NCBI GenBank assembly: GCA_928212115.1 | Contig: CAKMRJ010000001.1 | Coordinates: 186,999,877-187,063,876 of the forward strand | Length of the DNA stretch: 64,000 nt | Direction of reading: 5' to 3' | DNA from: Lactuca virosa | Taxonomy: Eukaryota; Streptophyta; Magnoliopsida; Asterales; Asteraceae | In this document: in pieces, positions 10,883 through 21,958 of the stretch | How positions within the stretch are numbered: position 1 is the stretch's first letter | How the letters are laid out: each line of letters starts with the position of its first letter | The notes under the pieces: model-generated | What the model was told of the DNA's origin: nothing | Database searches by the model: none | The model's input: the letters and a program-made list of their open reading frames with translations, nothing else | Translations under genes and position numbers: made by a program

Positions 10883-11486
10883 AGATGACGATTTTCATTC
10901 ATTTTCTCCACCCCTTTTCATCTAGAATCCTCTAGAACTCCCCTGATCCCTTAGTCTCTTTACTTTCTACTTTTCAACTACTTTAGCGAGGCCCTGCGGC
11001 GTCAAAGGGCCAGAGAATTAGAATCTCACACGTCGGAGTTCTTCCAGTGCAATCTTCTAGTTTCACTAGAAACTCTCTGCATTTAGGCTATACTTACTAT
11101 GATTTAAGTGTACCTTATATTTATATATTCATATTCGTTGTTATGAATGTGTAAGTAGGGTTTATCAGTAATTCCAGTTATAATGCTGATTGATCTACTT
11201 ACGGGAGAGGTGTCTAAAATTGTCATGTTGGCTTGGTTGTTAGATTTCAGAAGGCTATATGTCGAAATGGTTCTGCCTCCCAACTGTCCAGCCTGGCTGA
11301 TCCTTATTTGACATAACTCTCAATATTCATTAGGATTAGTGAAAGATCTAGCTTTCATTACCAAATTTCCATAGGAATTAATAAGTAATAGTATTATAGG
11401 TTAATACTCGTTAGGCGTATTACCCACTAGCTGGATCGCCAACAGGATTACCCAGATAGTTGTCAATCGTCTGAGTATTTGTCTAG

Positions 11487-12024
11487 GTGAGTTATCTAAC
11501 TATACCTTGTAGTACAATACATGTCCATGCTTTTCAAAATAGAGAGCTTGTAGAATAGGTAGAATAGTATCTATGTGCTTAAGTGTAAATTGGTAAAGTA
11601 GAAAGTATAAATGTGCTTGTAGATTCTAAAGTACAGTCTGTACGTGCGTAATTGTTGTGATATTAGAGTTAGTTAGAGGGTTGATTGCGGAATGAGCAAA
11701 GAATAAGAGCTTATAGACCCACATATATTTAGTTCGGGTTGATGGTGGAACGAACAAATAATGGGAGCCTATAGACCCAAATAGATTTAGTTAGGGTTGA
11801 TGGTGGAACAACCAAAGAACGGGTGCCTATAGACCCGCATATATTTATTTAGGTTTGATGGCAGAACGACCAAAGAACGGGAGCCTATAGACCCACATAG
11901 GTTTTGTTAAGGATGATGGCGGAACGACCAAAGTTTCGTATGAATGTATATGTATTTTAGTATATGGTATTTTGGGAACTCACTAAGCCTACCACTTTGC
12001 TAGTTATTTATAAATGTTTTTCAG
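11487..12024 (+). other. Candidate leader intron in the solo LTR (538 nt)
   Basis: The donor context is GTCTAG|GTGAGTTATC and the acceptor is AAATGTTTTTCAG|GTACTT, with a T-rich run before the AG. It encloses the 60-bp minisatellite. Unlike other copies, the donor here is not part of a GTGAG...CTCAC hairpin, which favours splicing over hairpin function. No RNA evidence. Confidence 0.5.
11695..11940 (+). repeat. LTR minisatellite, about 60-bp units, four copies
   Basis: Units carry the pattern GGTTGATGGYGGAACRACCAA followed by AGAACGGGAGCCTATAGACCC. The four copies differ by a few bases each. Confidence 0.85.
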
Positions 12025-12889
12025 GTACTTTATTGATACATGAGAATGGCAAGGTTCAATTGTACACACGTGTATTTGCAACATGTTTCCGCTAAATGTA
12101 ATCATACTCTGATATATTTTAATAAATAAAAATGAAAATTTTTTGGTTGAAAATTGGGAAGTTACAATCCAAATCTCTAGGATCACAATTGTTGCATCTA
12201 AATCTCTTACAATTTTCCCTTATTTTAATTCCAACTCCTTAATTTCTTATTCCTATCTCAATACATTTTCATCTATTTGATTAATAGAATGTCTCGGAAA
12301 GAAAATTGGAATTGTATGATTCCAATGGTGACAGTTCCAAATAAATAAATCCGAAAAGCAGGAGAAGAACGATGCACTCCATGTGCTCGGTGAAACATAT
12401 GAAAGAAAATTACATTCACATATTGCAATATATGACATCATCATCAACTTAAAGTGTCTAATTTGACACCTAATTTTATAACTCATTTACTATAAAAAAA
12501 GCATCTATGTGTTACTCTATATTCAAAGTTGAAAGAAAAACTCCATACTACAGGCTTTGTAAATTCGATCATCACTAAGGTTCTAGAAATGAAATAATTT
12601 TGAAATACAAACACATACCAAAGAAGAAAACTGAAGGAATCCAGAAGGAGTTCATCGATAAGGCAAGTAAAAATCAGACCTAGTAGCTCACGAGTTAGGT
12701 ATACACCACCCATTTAAAGTTATATGCAGTAGAGAGGAGAAATAGAGATGTACACCCTAATATAAACACAAATACATGTAACACAACAGAGAAATTGAGT
12801 ACCTTTGATCATCAATATTTTACCTGCGCGAAAGAACGCTCCCAAAGGTAAGGGTGAAGGATTAATCTCTGTGTTTTAGGAAGAACACG

Positions 12890-12891
<2 letters not shown>

Positions 12892-12927
<36 letters not shown>
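12892..12927. repeat. GA microsatellite in the right inverted end
   Basis: A run of about 17 GA units, the mirrored partner of the CT run at 9589-9607. Confidence 0.9.
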
Positions 12928-12929
<2 letters not shown>

Positions 12930-13158
12930 TGGATCCCATTTTTATTTGTTTTAACATTGATATTTAAATAAAAGAAAAAAAATGTTTAAGCAAATAGAAA
13001 AAACAAATTAAACTGGTAGAGTGGTCTTTTTAAGTTTAACAAGGACCAATTCCACAAAAAAACTAGTTGAAAAGGACCATTAATCCAAAAAAAATCGTGG
13101 TTTAGACAAAAACCCGAAAAAAATACATACCACAAGGACTATTTTTTGCAGTTTTGTC

Positions 13159-13441
13159 GGTTGTTTTCAAAAATATTCAAAATATGATCTTATACATGAA
13201 TGGTCCCTATGGTTTGGTGTAATTTCCGCCTTTTATCCATAACTTTTTTCCTAACTCGAATCATCACTATAGTGTGTTTTTGTGTCGGTATTGGTCCCTA
13301 ACTGAGTGACCGACTTTAAATTACCATTACGCCTATATAGATTTTTAAACATTTTTAATGATTTATTTCTTTATTATCATAATATAAATAAATATTAAAA
13401 AAGGGAAAAGAAAAAAAAAAGAAAACACCTAAGACCATCTC
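13159..13441. other. Spacer with a second transposon-end-like sequence
   Basis: The run AATGGTCCCTATGGTTTGGTG near 13199 and GGTCCCTAACTGAGTGACCG near 13290 resemble non-autonomous DNA-transposon ends common in plants. No partner end was found. No coding content. Confidence 0.4.
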
Positions 13442-13638
13442 TGTAACGTCCCAAAAATTTGACCCAAAAATTTCATTTTAAAATTTATAAAACGGTAATC
13501 CAAAACATTGTCGTACAACCATGATGGATCAAAGTGTATCACTACATCATAAAATATCAGAGTAATCATATGAATGCGGAACAAAATAGTGTGTGCACTA
13601 CAATCACTCCGAGCTCTTCCCCTTTGCACCAGAAGTAC

Positions 13639-14065
13639 CTGAAACATAAGCTGAAAACCGTAAGCACGAAGCTTAGTGAGTTTCCCCCAAATACTACATA
13701 CCACACATATCAAACATATAATGGGACCCACCCAATGAGTGTAACTGGCCCCGACCTATGTTGTATAATGGGCCCCGCCCACTGAGTATAGCGGGCCTCG
13801 CCCTAAATCGCATAATGGGCCCCTCCCACTAAGTATAACGGACCTCGCCCTAACTCGTATAACGGGCCTCGCCCACTGATTCTCATGGGCATCACCCTAA
13901 CTCGCACAATGTTCCCCGCCAAACATACAAACATACAAGTATAACAAGTAATAGCATACAAACACATACACATGAAAGAGTCACGCAGACATCTAGCACC
14001 CTAACATAATAAACCATGGGTCGACTGGTGCCTTCGACCCGCCAAACATGGTGAGGAAGACTCAC
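13639..14065 (-). other. Candidate leader intron in the solo LTR (427 nt)
   Basis: On the minus strand the donor context is AGTTTGAG|GTGAGTCTTCCTCACC and the acceptor ends TTTCAG|GTACTTCTGG. It encloses the minisatellite array, as in the other LTRs of the lineage. No RNA evidence. Confidence 0.5.
13722..13920 (-). repeat. LTR minisatellite of GGGCC/CGCCC units
   Basis: Units of about 40 bases follow the pattern ATAATGGGCCCCGCCCACTG then AGTATAACGGGCCTCGCCCT, about five times. Similar GC-rich units form the arrays at 51290, 54747 and 61888 in other LTRs. Confidence 0.8.
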
Positions 14066-14462
14066 CTCAAACTGCTGAATCATACAGATAAATCTCTGGC
14101 TACTGGTCCGGCAATCCCCACGCTATCAATACCAATAACATCCAATTAATAATTGGATTCCAATCCATAACCATCAGTCTAAACTAGGGTAAAAGACCAT
14201 TTTACCCTTTACCTAACTTGGCCCAAGGCCAAGGCCCAAACCAACTACACAAAAGGTCCAATTCTAAAATGGTCACCCAAAACCCAATTATGGCCCATTT
14301 TTCCAAATTAGGCCCAAATCCCTTTGTGGGCCTTCATCCAAAAGAACCCAATATAAAAGCATCAACCCAAAAACAGAAACCTGATGGAGCAACAAGAACC
14401 TAATCTCCTAAGGTCCAAACATGGGCCCAAAACCGAGAAGCCCAAATATGAAGTCCACATGT

Positions 14463-14555
14463 TGTGTACGCGAGACGTACTCAACTTACGCTTAGCGTAC
14501 ACCCTCTGGGGCTAGTTCGTGCAACGTACCAGCTTGGTACACCCAACGTACTCCC
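14463..14555. repeat. Palindrome cluster (downstream cluster) in the solo LTR
   Basis: Units include GTACGCGAGACGTAC, TACGCTTAGCGTAC and ACGTACCAGCTTGGTAC. They are inverted repeats with 5-6 bp arms and short centres, of the GTACGC class. Confidence 0.7.
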
Positions 14556-15159
14556 TAGTTAGCCACCCTACTTCATTAAGCACTTAATCCATTAAGACTT
14601 CAAGCCAAACTCTCATATCTGATTCTATAAGACCACTTATCATGTTAAGTTGGCAACTTTACACACATGCATGGCTTAATGGGACTTAAGAGCTTAAAAA
14701 GAGCTTAACAAAGGTCTTAACACATGCATGGTTCAAGATACACCATAAAGCTTTCATTTTTATGAACAATGGGACCAAAAGAAGCCTAGATCTAACACCT
14801 ATAATTCTGGAGTGAGTTAAGAAGCCCACCAATCACTCCAAGGACTCAAAATGCATAAAATATCAACATAACTAGATCTAGGTTCATGGATCATCAAGAT
14901 GTGAGCTTTTTACCTCAAAAATATTGCAAATGATGAGATAATCCCGAATCTTCAAGCTCAAGACACCTCTCCAATTGGTCCTATTCTTCTTCTCCTTCAT
15001 AAACCACCAACAAACACTCTTTAAGGTTCAAAACTCACAAGAACACACTAGGGTTTCGATTTCTAGACAAGGGAAGGTGGAGGCTAGCTAAACATGACCA
15101 AATGAGGCTATCATAAGGTTTAAATAGGCTGAAAAACCTAAAAATTAGGGTTTCACTTA

Positions 15160-15250
15160 TGCTCACGTATGCCATGCGTACTCCACGTACGCCCAACGTA
15201 CGTGGATGGGATCCACGATCAAGTTATTAGGCTAGTACACTAAGCGTACC
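15160..15250. repeat. Palindrome cluster upstream of the solo LTR promoter
   Basis: CACGTATGCCATGCGTAC and ACGTACGCCCAACGTACGT lie upstream (minus orientation) of the TTTAAATA element near 15118. Confidence 0.7.
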
Positions 15251-15344
15251 ACCATTACACCCCACGTACTAGCTTAAGGACTAAAATGCAAAGTTTTTGA
15301 TTAACAAGGGTTAAATGCGAAGCTTACCAAACTTGAGTGTTACA

Positions 15345-15449
15345 ATCTCCAACCCTACACTATCTTTTACACCAAATGGTGTAAAAAAAATTGTGTTAGT
15401 AGTATTTCATCTACAAACCTACACCACTTTTTATGCCAAAAAATATATT

Positions 15450-15506
<57 letters not shown>

Positions 15507-15915
15507 TGTATAGATTTGTCAAACACACCATTCAACTTATTAGTTTTTAACATATTTATTTGTATCTTTTTTTTTCATACAAAAATTTTATAATATACAT
15601 ATTTATTATATTATAACAAAAATTAATTAATTGTGTATTATTAATTCGAATTAGATGTTATTTAATTAAAATGAAAATTTTTAATTAAAAAATACATTTA
15701 AAATAGATTTTTATATAAATATTTCGCATGCATTAATAAAAATATTACACATACATTTCAATAAATAATTACATATACATTTGAATAAAATACTCCCTCC
15801 ATCCCAAATTATTAGTCCATGTTTCCTTTTTGGTTTTTCCCAAAATAATAGTCCACTTCTAAAAATATATATCACTTTTACCAAAATACCCCTCAATATT
15901 AATTAAATTACCATG
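15345..15915. other. AT-rich spacer with a TA microsatellite and a Stowaway-type end
   Basis: The TA run occupies 15453-15503. At 15793 CTCCCTCCATCCCAAATTA, preceded by TA, is the classic terminus of plant mariner/Stowaway elements. No matching right terminus was found, and a copia LTR begins at 15916, so the MITE seems cut by that insertion. No coding content. Confidence 0.6.
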
Positions 15916-16252
15916 TGTTGGGTCTAATAGTGTTGCGTCATTGGGCTCGGTCCTTATCCCAGTTTTGTTATCCGGTTTGGGCCTGTCCAACCGTGATTGT
16001 TTTATTAGGGTTTAGTATTTAAGGTGCATGCATGCATCCTTAGTAGTTATCGCTTTAATTATTATTCTGATCATTGTACTACAAACCCTAGCTCGCCTCT
16101 ACAGTGGAAGTTCTTCATCGAGCTCTGCTGAGGCGTGACTACTTTGAATCATTAAGCATTACTTGATTCTATATCGTGTTTATTGTGCTTGTTTGCTTTT
16201 GCTGTTTAACCTGTTAAAGATCTAATCGATCTAAGAGTTTTTCAACTCAACA
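15916..16252 (+). repeat. 5' LTR of Ty1/copia element 1 (337 bp)
   Basis: The LTR begins TGTTGGGTC and ends ACTCAACA, giving matched TGTTG...CAACA ends. It is followed after two bases by the primer binding site. No 3' LTR of this family lies in the window, because the element is cut near 21810. Confidence 0.85.
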
Positions 16253-16254
16253 AT

Positions 16255-16267
16255 TGGTATCAGAGCA
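16255..16267 (+). other. Primer binding site, copia 1 (initiator Met tRNA type)
   Basis: TGGTATCAGAGCA lies two bases downstream of the LTR, complementary to the 3' end of initiator methionine tRNA. Confidence 0.88.
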
Positions 16268-16442
16268 GGAGACTGTGTAATTTATACACATCTCTTCTGT
16301 TGAAGAAGATCTTAGGGTTTTCCGCTTTAATTGATATTGTTAGAGCCGTCATTTACTATTGACGTAGTTCTTTAAATATTCGATCTTACCCTAACGTTAT
16401 TTACAAGTCTGATCTTAAGCAGGTTTTTAAACAAACATCGTC

Positions 16443-17934
16443 ATGTCCATGGATGATTCTCAGTCAAACCCAATCAATATCTCCAACAGCATAGGATCGA
16501 CGACAAGGATCCTTATATTGTACACTCAAGATTATGAGGTCTGGACGCATCACTTTGAAGACTACGTGATTGGCTCAGAAGACGATGGATACTTGATCTG
16601 GGAGGCGATTACTGTAGGTCCATTCGCTCACTCAAGCACTTCAAGAATTGTTAAAACTCAAAAGGAGTACAATCAACTCGTCAATGATGTGAAAGACATT
16701 CCCCAATATGAGAAGGAAAAGTTTCAGTGCAACATCAAAGCGTTTAAGAATGATCCGGTTTGCTTTACAATCGGACACGTTTCAGTTAGTAAGCTCATGC
16801 ACAACGACAAAGGAAATATGGAACAGATTGAAGGAATTGTATTCTACGGATGAAGATCTTTAGCACTCAATCCAAACATTGTTGCTCTCAGAATTTGGTG
16901 ATTTCAAGCAGAAGCCCGAAGAGAAGCTTATTCAAGCCTTCGATCGCTTTAATCATCTCCTTAGTAAGATGATTAAGCATGGAATTGAAAGGAAAGTCAT
17001 TAAACAGAAGGTGACATTTATGAATGGTCTTAGACCTGAATGGATGGCCGTGGTGTCTACTGTGAAGGCACATGAACAATTTAAGACTTATTCTCTAGCA
17101 AAACTTGTGGGAATATTAAAGTCACATGAGAGTGCCGTGACCAAAGAAACGAACGTGGTTTCTAGCATGGGTTCCTTGGCCCTAATCTCCAAAGGAAAGA
17201 ATGCAGATGACGAAGAAGAAGATTTGGATCTTTCTGAATATGATCTAACAAGTGAAGAGTATGCCTTGATGGTGTCAAATCCCAAGAAGTTCATCAAAAG
17301 AAGGTTCCCAACAAATAAGAACCGAAACTGGCAAGGTAGCTACAGTACCGAGAAAGCAAAGGAGGAACTGAAGAGTGTTTCTCAGACCGAAGAACCAAAG
17401 AAGGAAGTAAAACTTGGAGGTGACTCGGGCATTAATTGTCACTACTGCGGAGGCAAAAATCACTTCGCCAAAGATTGTATGCTGAGAAAGATGTCAGAAA
17501 AGAATGAAGATGAGGACGAGGAAGCGAACCTCACACGACGATTGGAAGAAATCAAGAAGAAGAAAGCTGGATCTAATAACATTATGAATGCTCTTGTTGT
17601 GCAGGGAAATACTGTTGATGATGAATTCAGAGGTGTTGAAGTTTGGTCCACTGATTCTGAAGATGAGGAAGTGAGGAAGCCTACACATGGTAGGGCTTTG
17701 TTGGTGAAAGAAGAGGATATTACAGGAAAGTGTCTAATGGTGACTTCTGAGGTGTCACAAATGAGAGGCTATAACACTGATAGGGGATTGGATGAAGCAA
17801 AGGAGCGAGAAGACAGGTGTTTTGCAGCAAAACCTGTCAGTGAGCAGATCAACGAATGTGATGAGTTGATCAAGAAGGTACAATCTATTCTTGTTTCCTT
17901 ACATATTCCCATCACAAACTATGAAAAGAACTAA
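16443..17934 (+). pseudogene. Copia 1 gag with CCHC zinc knuckle, frameshifted
   Basis: The first frame starts at the ATG at 16443 and ends with TGA at 16851-16853. The gag continues one frame over from about 16879 (FGDFKQKPEEKLIQAFDRFN, LKSHESAVTKE). The single knuckle CHYCGGKNHFAKDC lies near 17437-17478. It is followed by an acidic/basic coiled-coil-like stretch (NEDEDEEANLTRRLEEIKKKK). Gag would form particles and bind genomic RNA. The frame closes at 17934, and pol-side sequence continues in another frame from 18051. Confidence 0.88.
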
Positions 17935-18050
17935 ATGGATTAAAATCCAAATTTTCTAGTATAAAGGGTAGTTTATCTCAAACTCGCATCACAAACTCTA
18001 ACCTAACTGATCAAATCAGCAGGGTATCATCGAAGAGTGAAGAGAGGCGT

Positions 18051-19757
18051 ATGTGGATTGAGCAGAAGGAGAAGGAGTTGATTAGGTCTAGGGATGAAAC
18101 AATTTATTTGCAAAGAGATAATTTAAGGCTTTTAAAAGAGCGAAATGTTTTCTGTTTAATTGCTAAACGATTATATTCCAACATTACTCAATTGCATCTT
18201 GATTGTGAAATAGGGAAGAAGATACATCGTATGATTTTACCCTTCCTTAAGTTAAAGGAGGATGAAATCGTTGCCGATGCATATAACTGTGAAAACGTTG
18301 TTTCTTCTGATGATATTTCTCCCGCCTACAAAATTGGTATTGACAAAATTGAGTCCTTCATTAAGTCAAAAGACCATAAGGACATGCTCAAAAATTTGTT
18401 GGATGAAAATGACAAATTAAAAATCAAAACCAAAACCATACAAAAATTTGACTCTTTGAATGCCAAGTTGAGTTCAGAATATAAGATTGATATTGAAAAC
18501 ACTTCTGAATTCAATGAGGATGATGATATGAGTATAATATCTGTAGAAGATGAGGTTGACTGTTCCGAATTTGTCAAAAGCGAACCCGAAACTAACAAAA
18601 ATCTTATTTCTGAAAATTCTGTTGAGTTCGCTCGTTTATCCAAAGAAAAGACTAAAGTCCTCAAGGAAAAGGTTGTTGTATATCAAAAGGTCCAAACCAC
18701 TCCAAATCAAGTTTATGCAGTTCATGGAGTCACTCAGCAACAGACAGCCGAACTGACAGCAATAGTAGCAGAAGATAATGCTGATGGATGTGATGAGTTT
18801 TTCTGGTCAGCACCGATTGATAATGCTGATGAAACAGTAGGTTTATCTCAGAAAACATCATGGAGAGTAAAAGGAAGGTACGTGGCAGAACCACTTAATG
18901 ATCCTACAAGCTTTGACGTGCCCAGCACAAGCGGTACCAAAATTCCTTCAGGTGAACCGGTCAAGGTGTCTAGTGAGTCCTCTTCGCTAAAGAGCGAGCC
19001 TCATGCTCAAAGACCAAAGAAAATGGCCAACATCCACAAAAATCCAAAACAGGTGTTAGAACGAAAACATCAACGAAATTTGAGGTACAAGAAGAATCTC
19101 ACTAAAAGGAAACAGTTCTGGCAATCTCAAAACCCTAATTATGTTCGCTATGAAAAGCCTTCTAAGTCAAAGGAGGAAGAAAAAGTAAACTTCGCCTCTC
19201 GTGCTCAACATGATGAAAACAACCGAAAGAAGAGTTTCGATCCTCCGAATCAAAATAACCGAAAACAGAGTTTCGGTCCACAAAGGCACATCAACCAAAC
19301 AAGAAGTTTCGGTCCTCAAGAAGAGAAGAACCAAAAGGGTGGTTTCGGTTCTAGACCAACCGGTGAGAGGAACCGAAGGGAAAGTAGTTTCGGCTCTCAA
19401 CCATGTAAGAGCACTGATCGAAAATCTAACTCTAATCACAAATCTCATCCCTCCAGTTCTCACTGTCACTCACAGAATGATCGAAAGGGAAAAGGAAAGC
19501 TCTTTCCAGAAAACGCAGAGAAGACGTCGCTTAAACCTGATTTTAAGAATCGAAAGTCTGCCAACGTCAAATCCTCAAATTCAAAAACTCCACCTAAAGT
19601 ACTCAACTCAAATAACATCAAAGTTTTCACCATAAAAAGAAAAGATGAAACAACCCTAATAAAAAGAACCTTTTTAGTTGATGTTTCTCTTACAATTCCT
19701 TGTTCTGTAAAAGGCTCACAAGGACCCAAGAAACTTTGGGGTCCTAAATCTGCTTAA
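18051..19757 (+). pseudogene. Copia 1: long linker between gag and protease
   Basis: This open frame of 568 codons belongs to the gag-pol precursor but has no enzyme domain. The first part (MWIEQKEKELIRSRDETIYL) is charged and predicted by eye to be coiled coil. The end is Arg/Lys/Ser-rich with a repeated R-x-SFG-P/S motif at 19221-19410, then a lysine-rich tail. The opening residue of the reading frame is arbitrary, because the real start is upstream across a frameshift. Such long basic linkers occur in some plant copia elements; their role is unknown to me. Confidence 0.7.
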
Positions 19758-19802
19758 TTTTTGCAGGTTATACGTGACGAGCAGTTTGACGATGAATGGT
19801 AA

Positions 19803-20930
19803 ATAGACAGTGGCTGCTCGCGTCACATGACAGGAAGAAGGGAAGAGCTGAGGGAGTTTCGGTCCCTTACAAATGGTGGAAGTGTCAAGTACGGTAATAA
19901 TTCTTTTGGCACGATTAAAGGTTATGGTATGATCACCAATAGTGACTTCTCGATACGAAAAGTGGCGTATGTTGAAGGTTTACTACACAATCTTATCAGC
20001 GTTTCTCAACTGGTGGTTGGTACCGGATTAAAAGTTTCATTCGATGATGATGGCTCGGAGATTATTGAAAAGAAGTTGAACAACATTCTGCTGAAATCGA
20101 AGCGAAAGGGTGAGATGTATCCTCTAAATCTCAATCCCATACGAGGGAAACCAGTCATCTTCTTACTAACGAAGGCTCATTCAAACGAAAGCTGGCTCTG
20201 GCACCAAAGACTCTCCCATCTCAATTTAAAAGACATTAACAAACTGGTGCTTGGGGATCATGTTCGAGGTCTTCCTGTCCTTAAGTTCGATAAAGAACAC
20301 ATGTGTGCTGCATGTGAAATGGGAAAGCAAAGTCGACAAAGTCATCCTTCTAGAGTCAACACAAAAGTTATTGAACCACTTGAATTACCGCACATTGATT
20401 TATGTGGCCCATCATCAATCGAAAGCATTGGCGGCAACAAGTATATACTTGTTATAGTGGATGACTTCTCTCGGTTTACTTGGGTGTTCTTTTTAAAGCA
20501 GAAATTAGAGGCCACTCCCAAAATTAAACTCTTTATCAAGCAGATTGAAGTTCAACTATGAAAGGTGGTTCGCAACATACGAAGCGACAACGGGTTGGAG
20601 TTTAAGAACAAAGACTTTGAAGATTTTCTTGCTGAGAAGGGAACAACTCACAACTTCTCGGCTCCATATACTCCACAACAGAATGGAATTGTCGAAAGGC
20701 GAAACCGATCTTTATGTGAAGCAGCCCGAACCATGCTGAGCTTCGCCTCCCTACCTCTATACTTCTGGGTTGATGCCATTGCTGTTGCGTGTTTTACACA
20801 GAACAGATCTTATCTCAACAAACGTTTCTCCATCACTCCCTATGAGATCTTGAACAACCGAAAGCCCAATGTAAATTTTTTCCACGTGTTAGGTTCAAGA
20901 TGCTTCATCTTCAATTCAAAGGAGCTCTGA
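19803..20930 (+). pseudogene. Copia 1: protease and integrase
   Basis: The protease active site DSGCSRHMTG lies at 19806-19835, directly after an in-frame TAA (19799-19802 region) where a Tyr codon is expected. The integrase zinc domain follows (WHQRLSHLN and CAACEMGKQSR), then the core: HIDLCGPSS, IRSDNGLEFKN and QQNGIVERRNR, the three acidic residues of the D,D-35-E triad. A stop at 20561 lies between the first and second acidic residues, and another at 20930 closes the domain. Integrase would insert the cDNA in the nucleus. Confidence 0.9.
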
Positions 20931-21092
20931 AACAAGTTTGATGTCAAAGCAGACGAAGGAATCTTTCTGGGTTATTCCTTAACCTCCAAAGCATATAGAG
21001 TTCTCAACAAGCATTCAAAGAAAATAGAGGAGACCTATTATGTTACCTTCGATGATAACTACGTCAAGAAACTGAAGACAACCGAAGGATCC

Positions 21093-21835
21093 GTGGAGGA
21101 AATATTTCCCATTTCTGGTCAAGTTACGGTACCCATTTCAAACCTCTTTGAGCAGTACATGTTGTTATTTAATGAACCAGAAAAGGCTATTCTCTCTAAA
21201 TCTGAAGCTGCAGACAACAAGGTAGATAACTTGAAGCAGATAATCAATGATGTTGCGAAGAAAATGGCAGAAGAACAAGCTGTAACAACCGAATAGCCAG
21301 ACACAAGCGAACCTCCAAAAGATAGTTCTCATGTTCAGGGGGAAGGTTCTTCTTCTCACCACAACCAAAATTCATCATTCCAGGGGGAGAGCTCATCATC
21401 ATCCATTCCAAACGAAAGTCGAGTACAGGGGGAGGATTTTGAGCCTGATGCTGAGGTAGTATCATCATTCGAGGGGGAGAATGCGAATACAAAAAATGAT
21501 GATATTCAGTCAGAATTTGAAGAAGAAGTGAATGCTGAATTAGATCCCTCATATGATCCTAATTACCCTCCTCTCACAAAATGGACCAAAGATCATCCAC
21601 AAACACAAATTATTAGTGATTCGACAGAAAAGGTTCTCACACGATCACAACTGAAAGCAAAACAAACTGCACTCTTCTCCAAAGTGGAATTCTGCATGTT
21701 TAACTCGTTCGTCTCCAAAGTCGAACCAAAGACGATCAAGACTGCACTCGATGAGTTCGAACGAAATAAAGTATGGAGACTGATTCCAAAGTCGAACCAA
21801 AGACGAACTTCAGGAGGGAATGTCCAAAGTTAAGG
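21093..21835 (+). pseudogene. Copia 1: spacer between integrase and RT, ending at the chimeric junction
   Basis: Acidic, Ser-rich frames with in-frame stops (21296) precede KTALDEFERNKVWRLIPK, the conserved lead-in to copia RT. Instead of RT, a 22-nt block copied from 21714-21735 appears at 21785-21806. The reading frame then ends in unrelated sequence. Confidence 0.75.
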
Positions 21836-21947
21836 AGTCAAGGAAGCTATGCCGCGGCAGGGCATTCGTAATCGGAAGAAGAGAAGCTATCCAGAACCCT
21901 TCGGTGGTATCTGGTACAAAATAAATTTCGGGATGAAATTTTATCAA

Positions 21948-21958
21948 CGGGGGGAGAA
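21948..21958 (+). other. Polypurine tract of the plus-strand gypsy fragment
   Basis: CGGGGGGAGAA directly precedes the LTR start TGTAACACCC and sets the orientation. Confidence 0.8.

Larger units (their letters stand above)
10216..12166 (+). repeat. Solo Ty3/gypsy LTR (Tekay-like), plus orientation
   Basis: The sequence begins TGTAAGACC and ends GAAGTTACA. It is flanked by ATCAA at left and ATCCA at right, a five-base target duplication with one mismatch. A TATA box (TATAAATA, 10875-10882), the acceptor-like TTTTTCAG|GTACTT and the block GGGAACTCACTAAGCC identify it as an LTR of the same lineage as copies A-C. No internal region is present, so it arose by LTR-LTR recombination. It sits inside the 9377-13158 transposon. 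Confidence 0.82.
9377..13158. mobile_element. Non-autonomous DNA transposon with long imperfect inverted ends
   Basis: The left end GACAAAACTGCAAAAATGGT and the right end, which ends GCAGTTTTGTC, are inverted copies. Inverted similarity extends inward through the CCACA / TTTTTTTTGG block, an AT-rich block, and a CT run at left (9589-9607) facing a GA run at right (12892-12927). This gives inverted ends of about 250 bases, the style of Mutator-like or foldback elements. No transposase was recognised in 9600-10215 or 12167-12870. An open frame at 10013-10215 (-) is cut by the solo LTR and could be a captured fragment. The poly-T left flank prevents a clear target duplication call. Confidence 0.65.
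13442..15344 (-). repeat. Solo Ty3/gypsy LTR (Tekay-like), minus orientation, perfect target duplication
   Basis: The LTR runs from TGTAACGTCCC to GAGTGTTACA and is flanked on both sides by ATCTC (13437-13441 and 15345-15349). Orientation follows from AGTACCTGAAAC (13635) and the TTAGTGAGTTTCCCCCAAA block, which read as in copy A. It has palindrome clusters at 14463-14555 and 15160-15250, a TTTAAATA promoter element near 15118-15126, and a minisatellite at 13722-13920. Confidence 0.9.
15916..21810 (+). mobile_element. Ty1/copia LTR retrotransposon 1, truncated before reverse transcriptase
   Basis: The order is LTR, primer binding site, gag, protease, integrase, which is diagnostic of copia because integrase precedes RT. 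The sequence stops resembling a copia polyprotein just after FERNKVWRLIPK, the segment that normally leads into the RT domain. It then passes abruptly into the 3' end of a gypsy element. Frame breaks at 16853, 17934, 19757, 19799, 20561, 20930 and 21296 show it is dead. Confidence 0.9.

Noticed and set aside
15315..15503. Open frame ending in a long Ile-Tyr repeat (also at 38505-38714)
   Set aside because: The repeat is a TA microsatellite read in frame, not protein-coding sequence.
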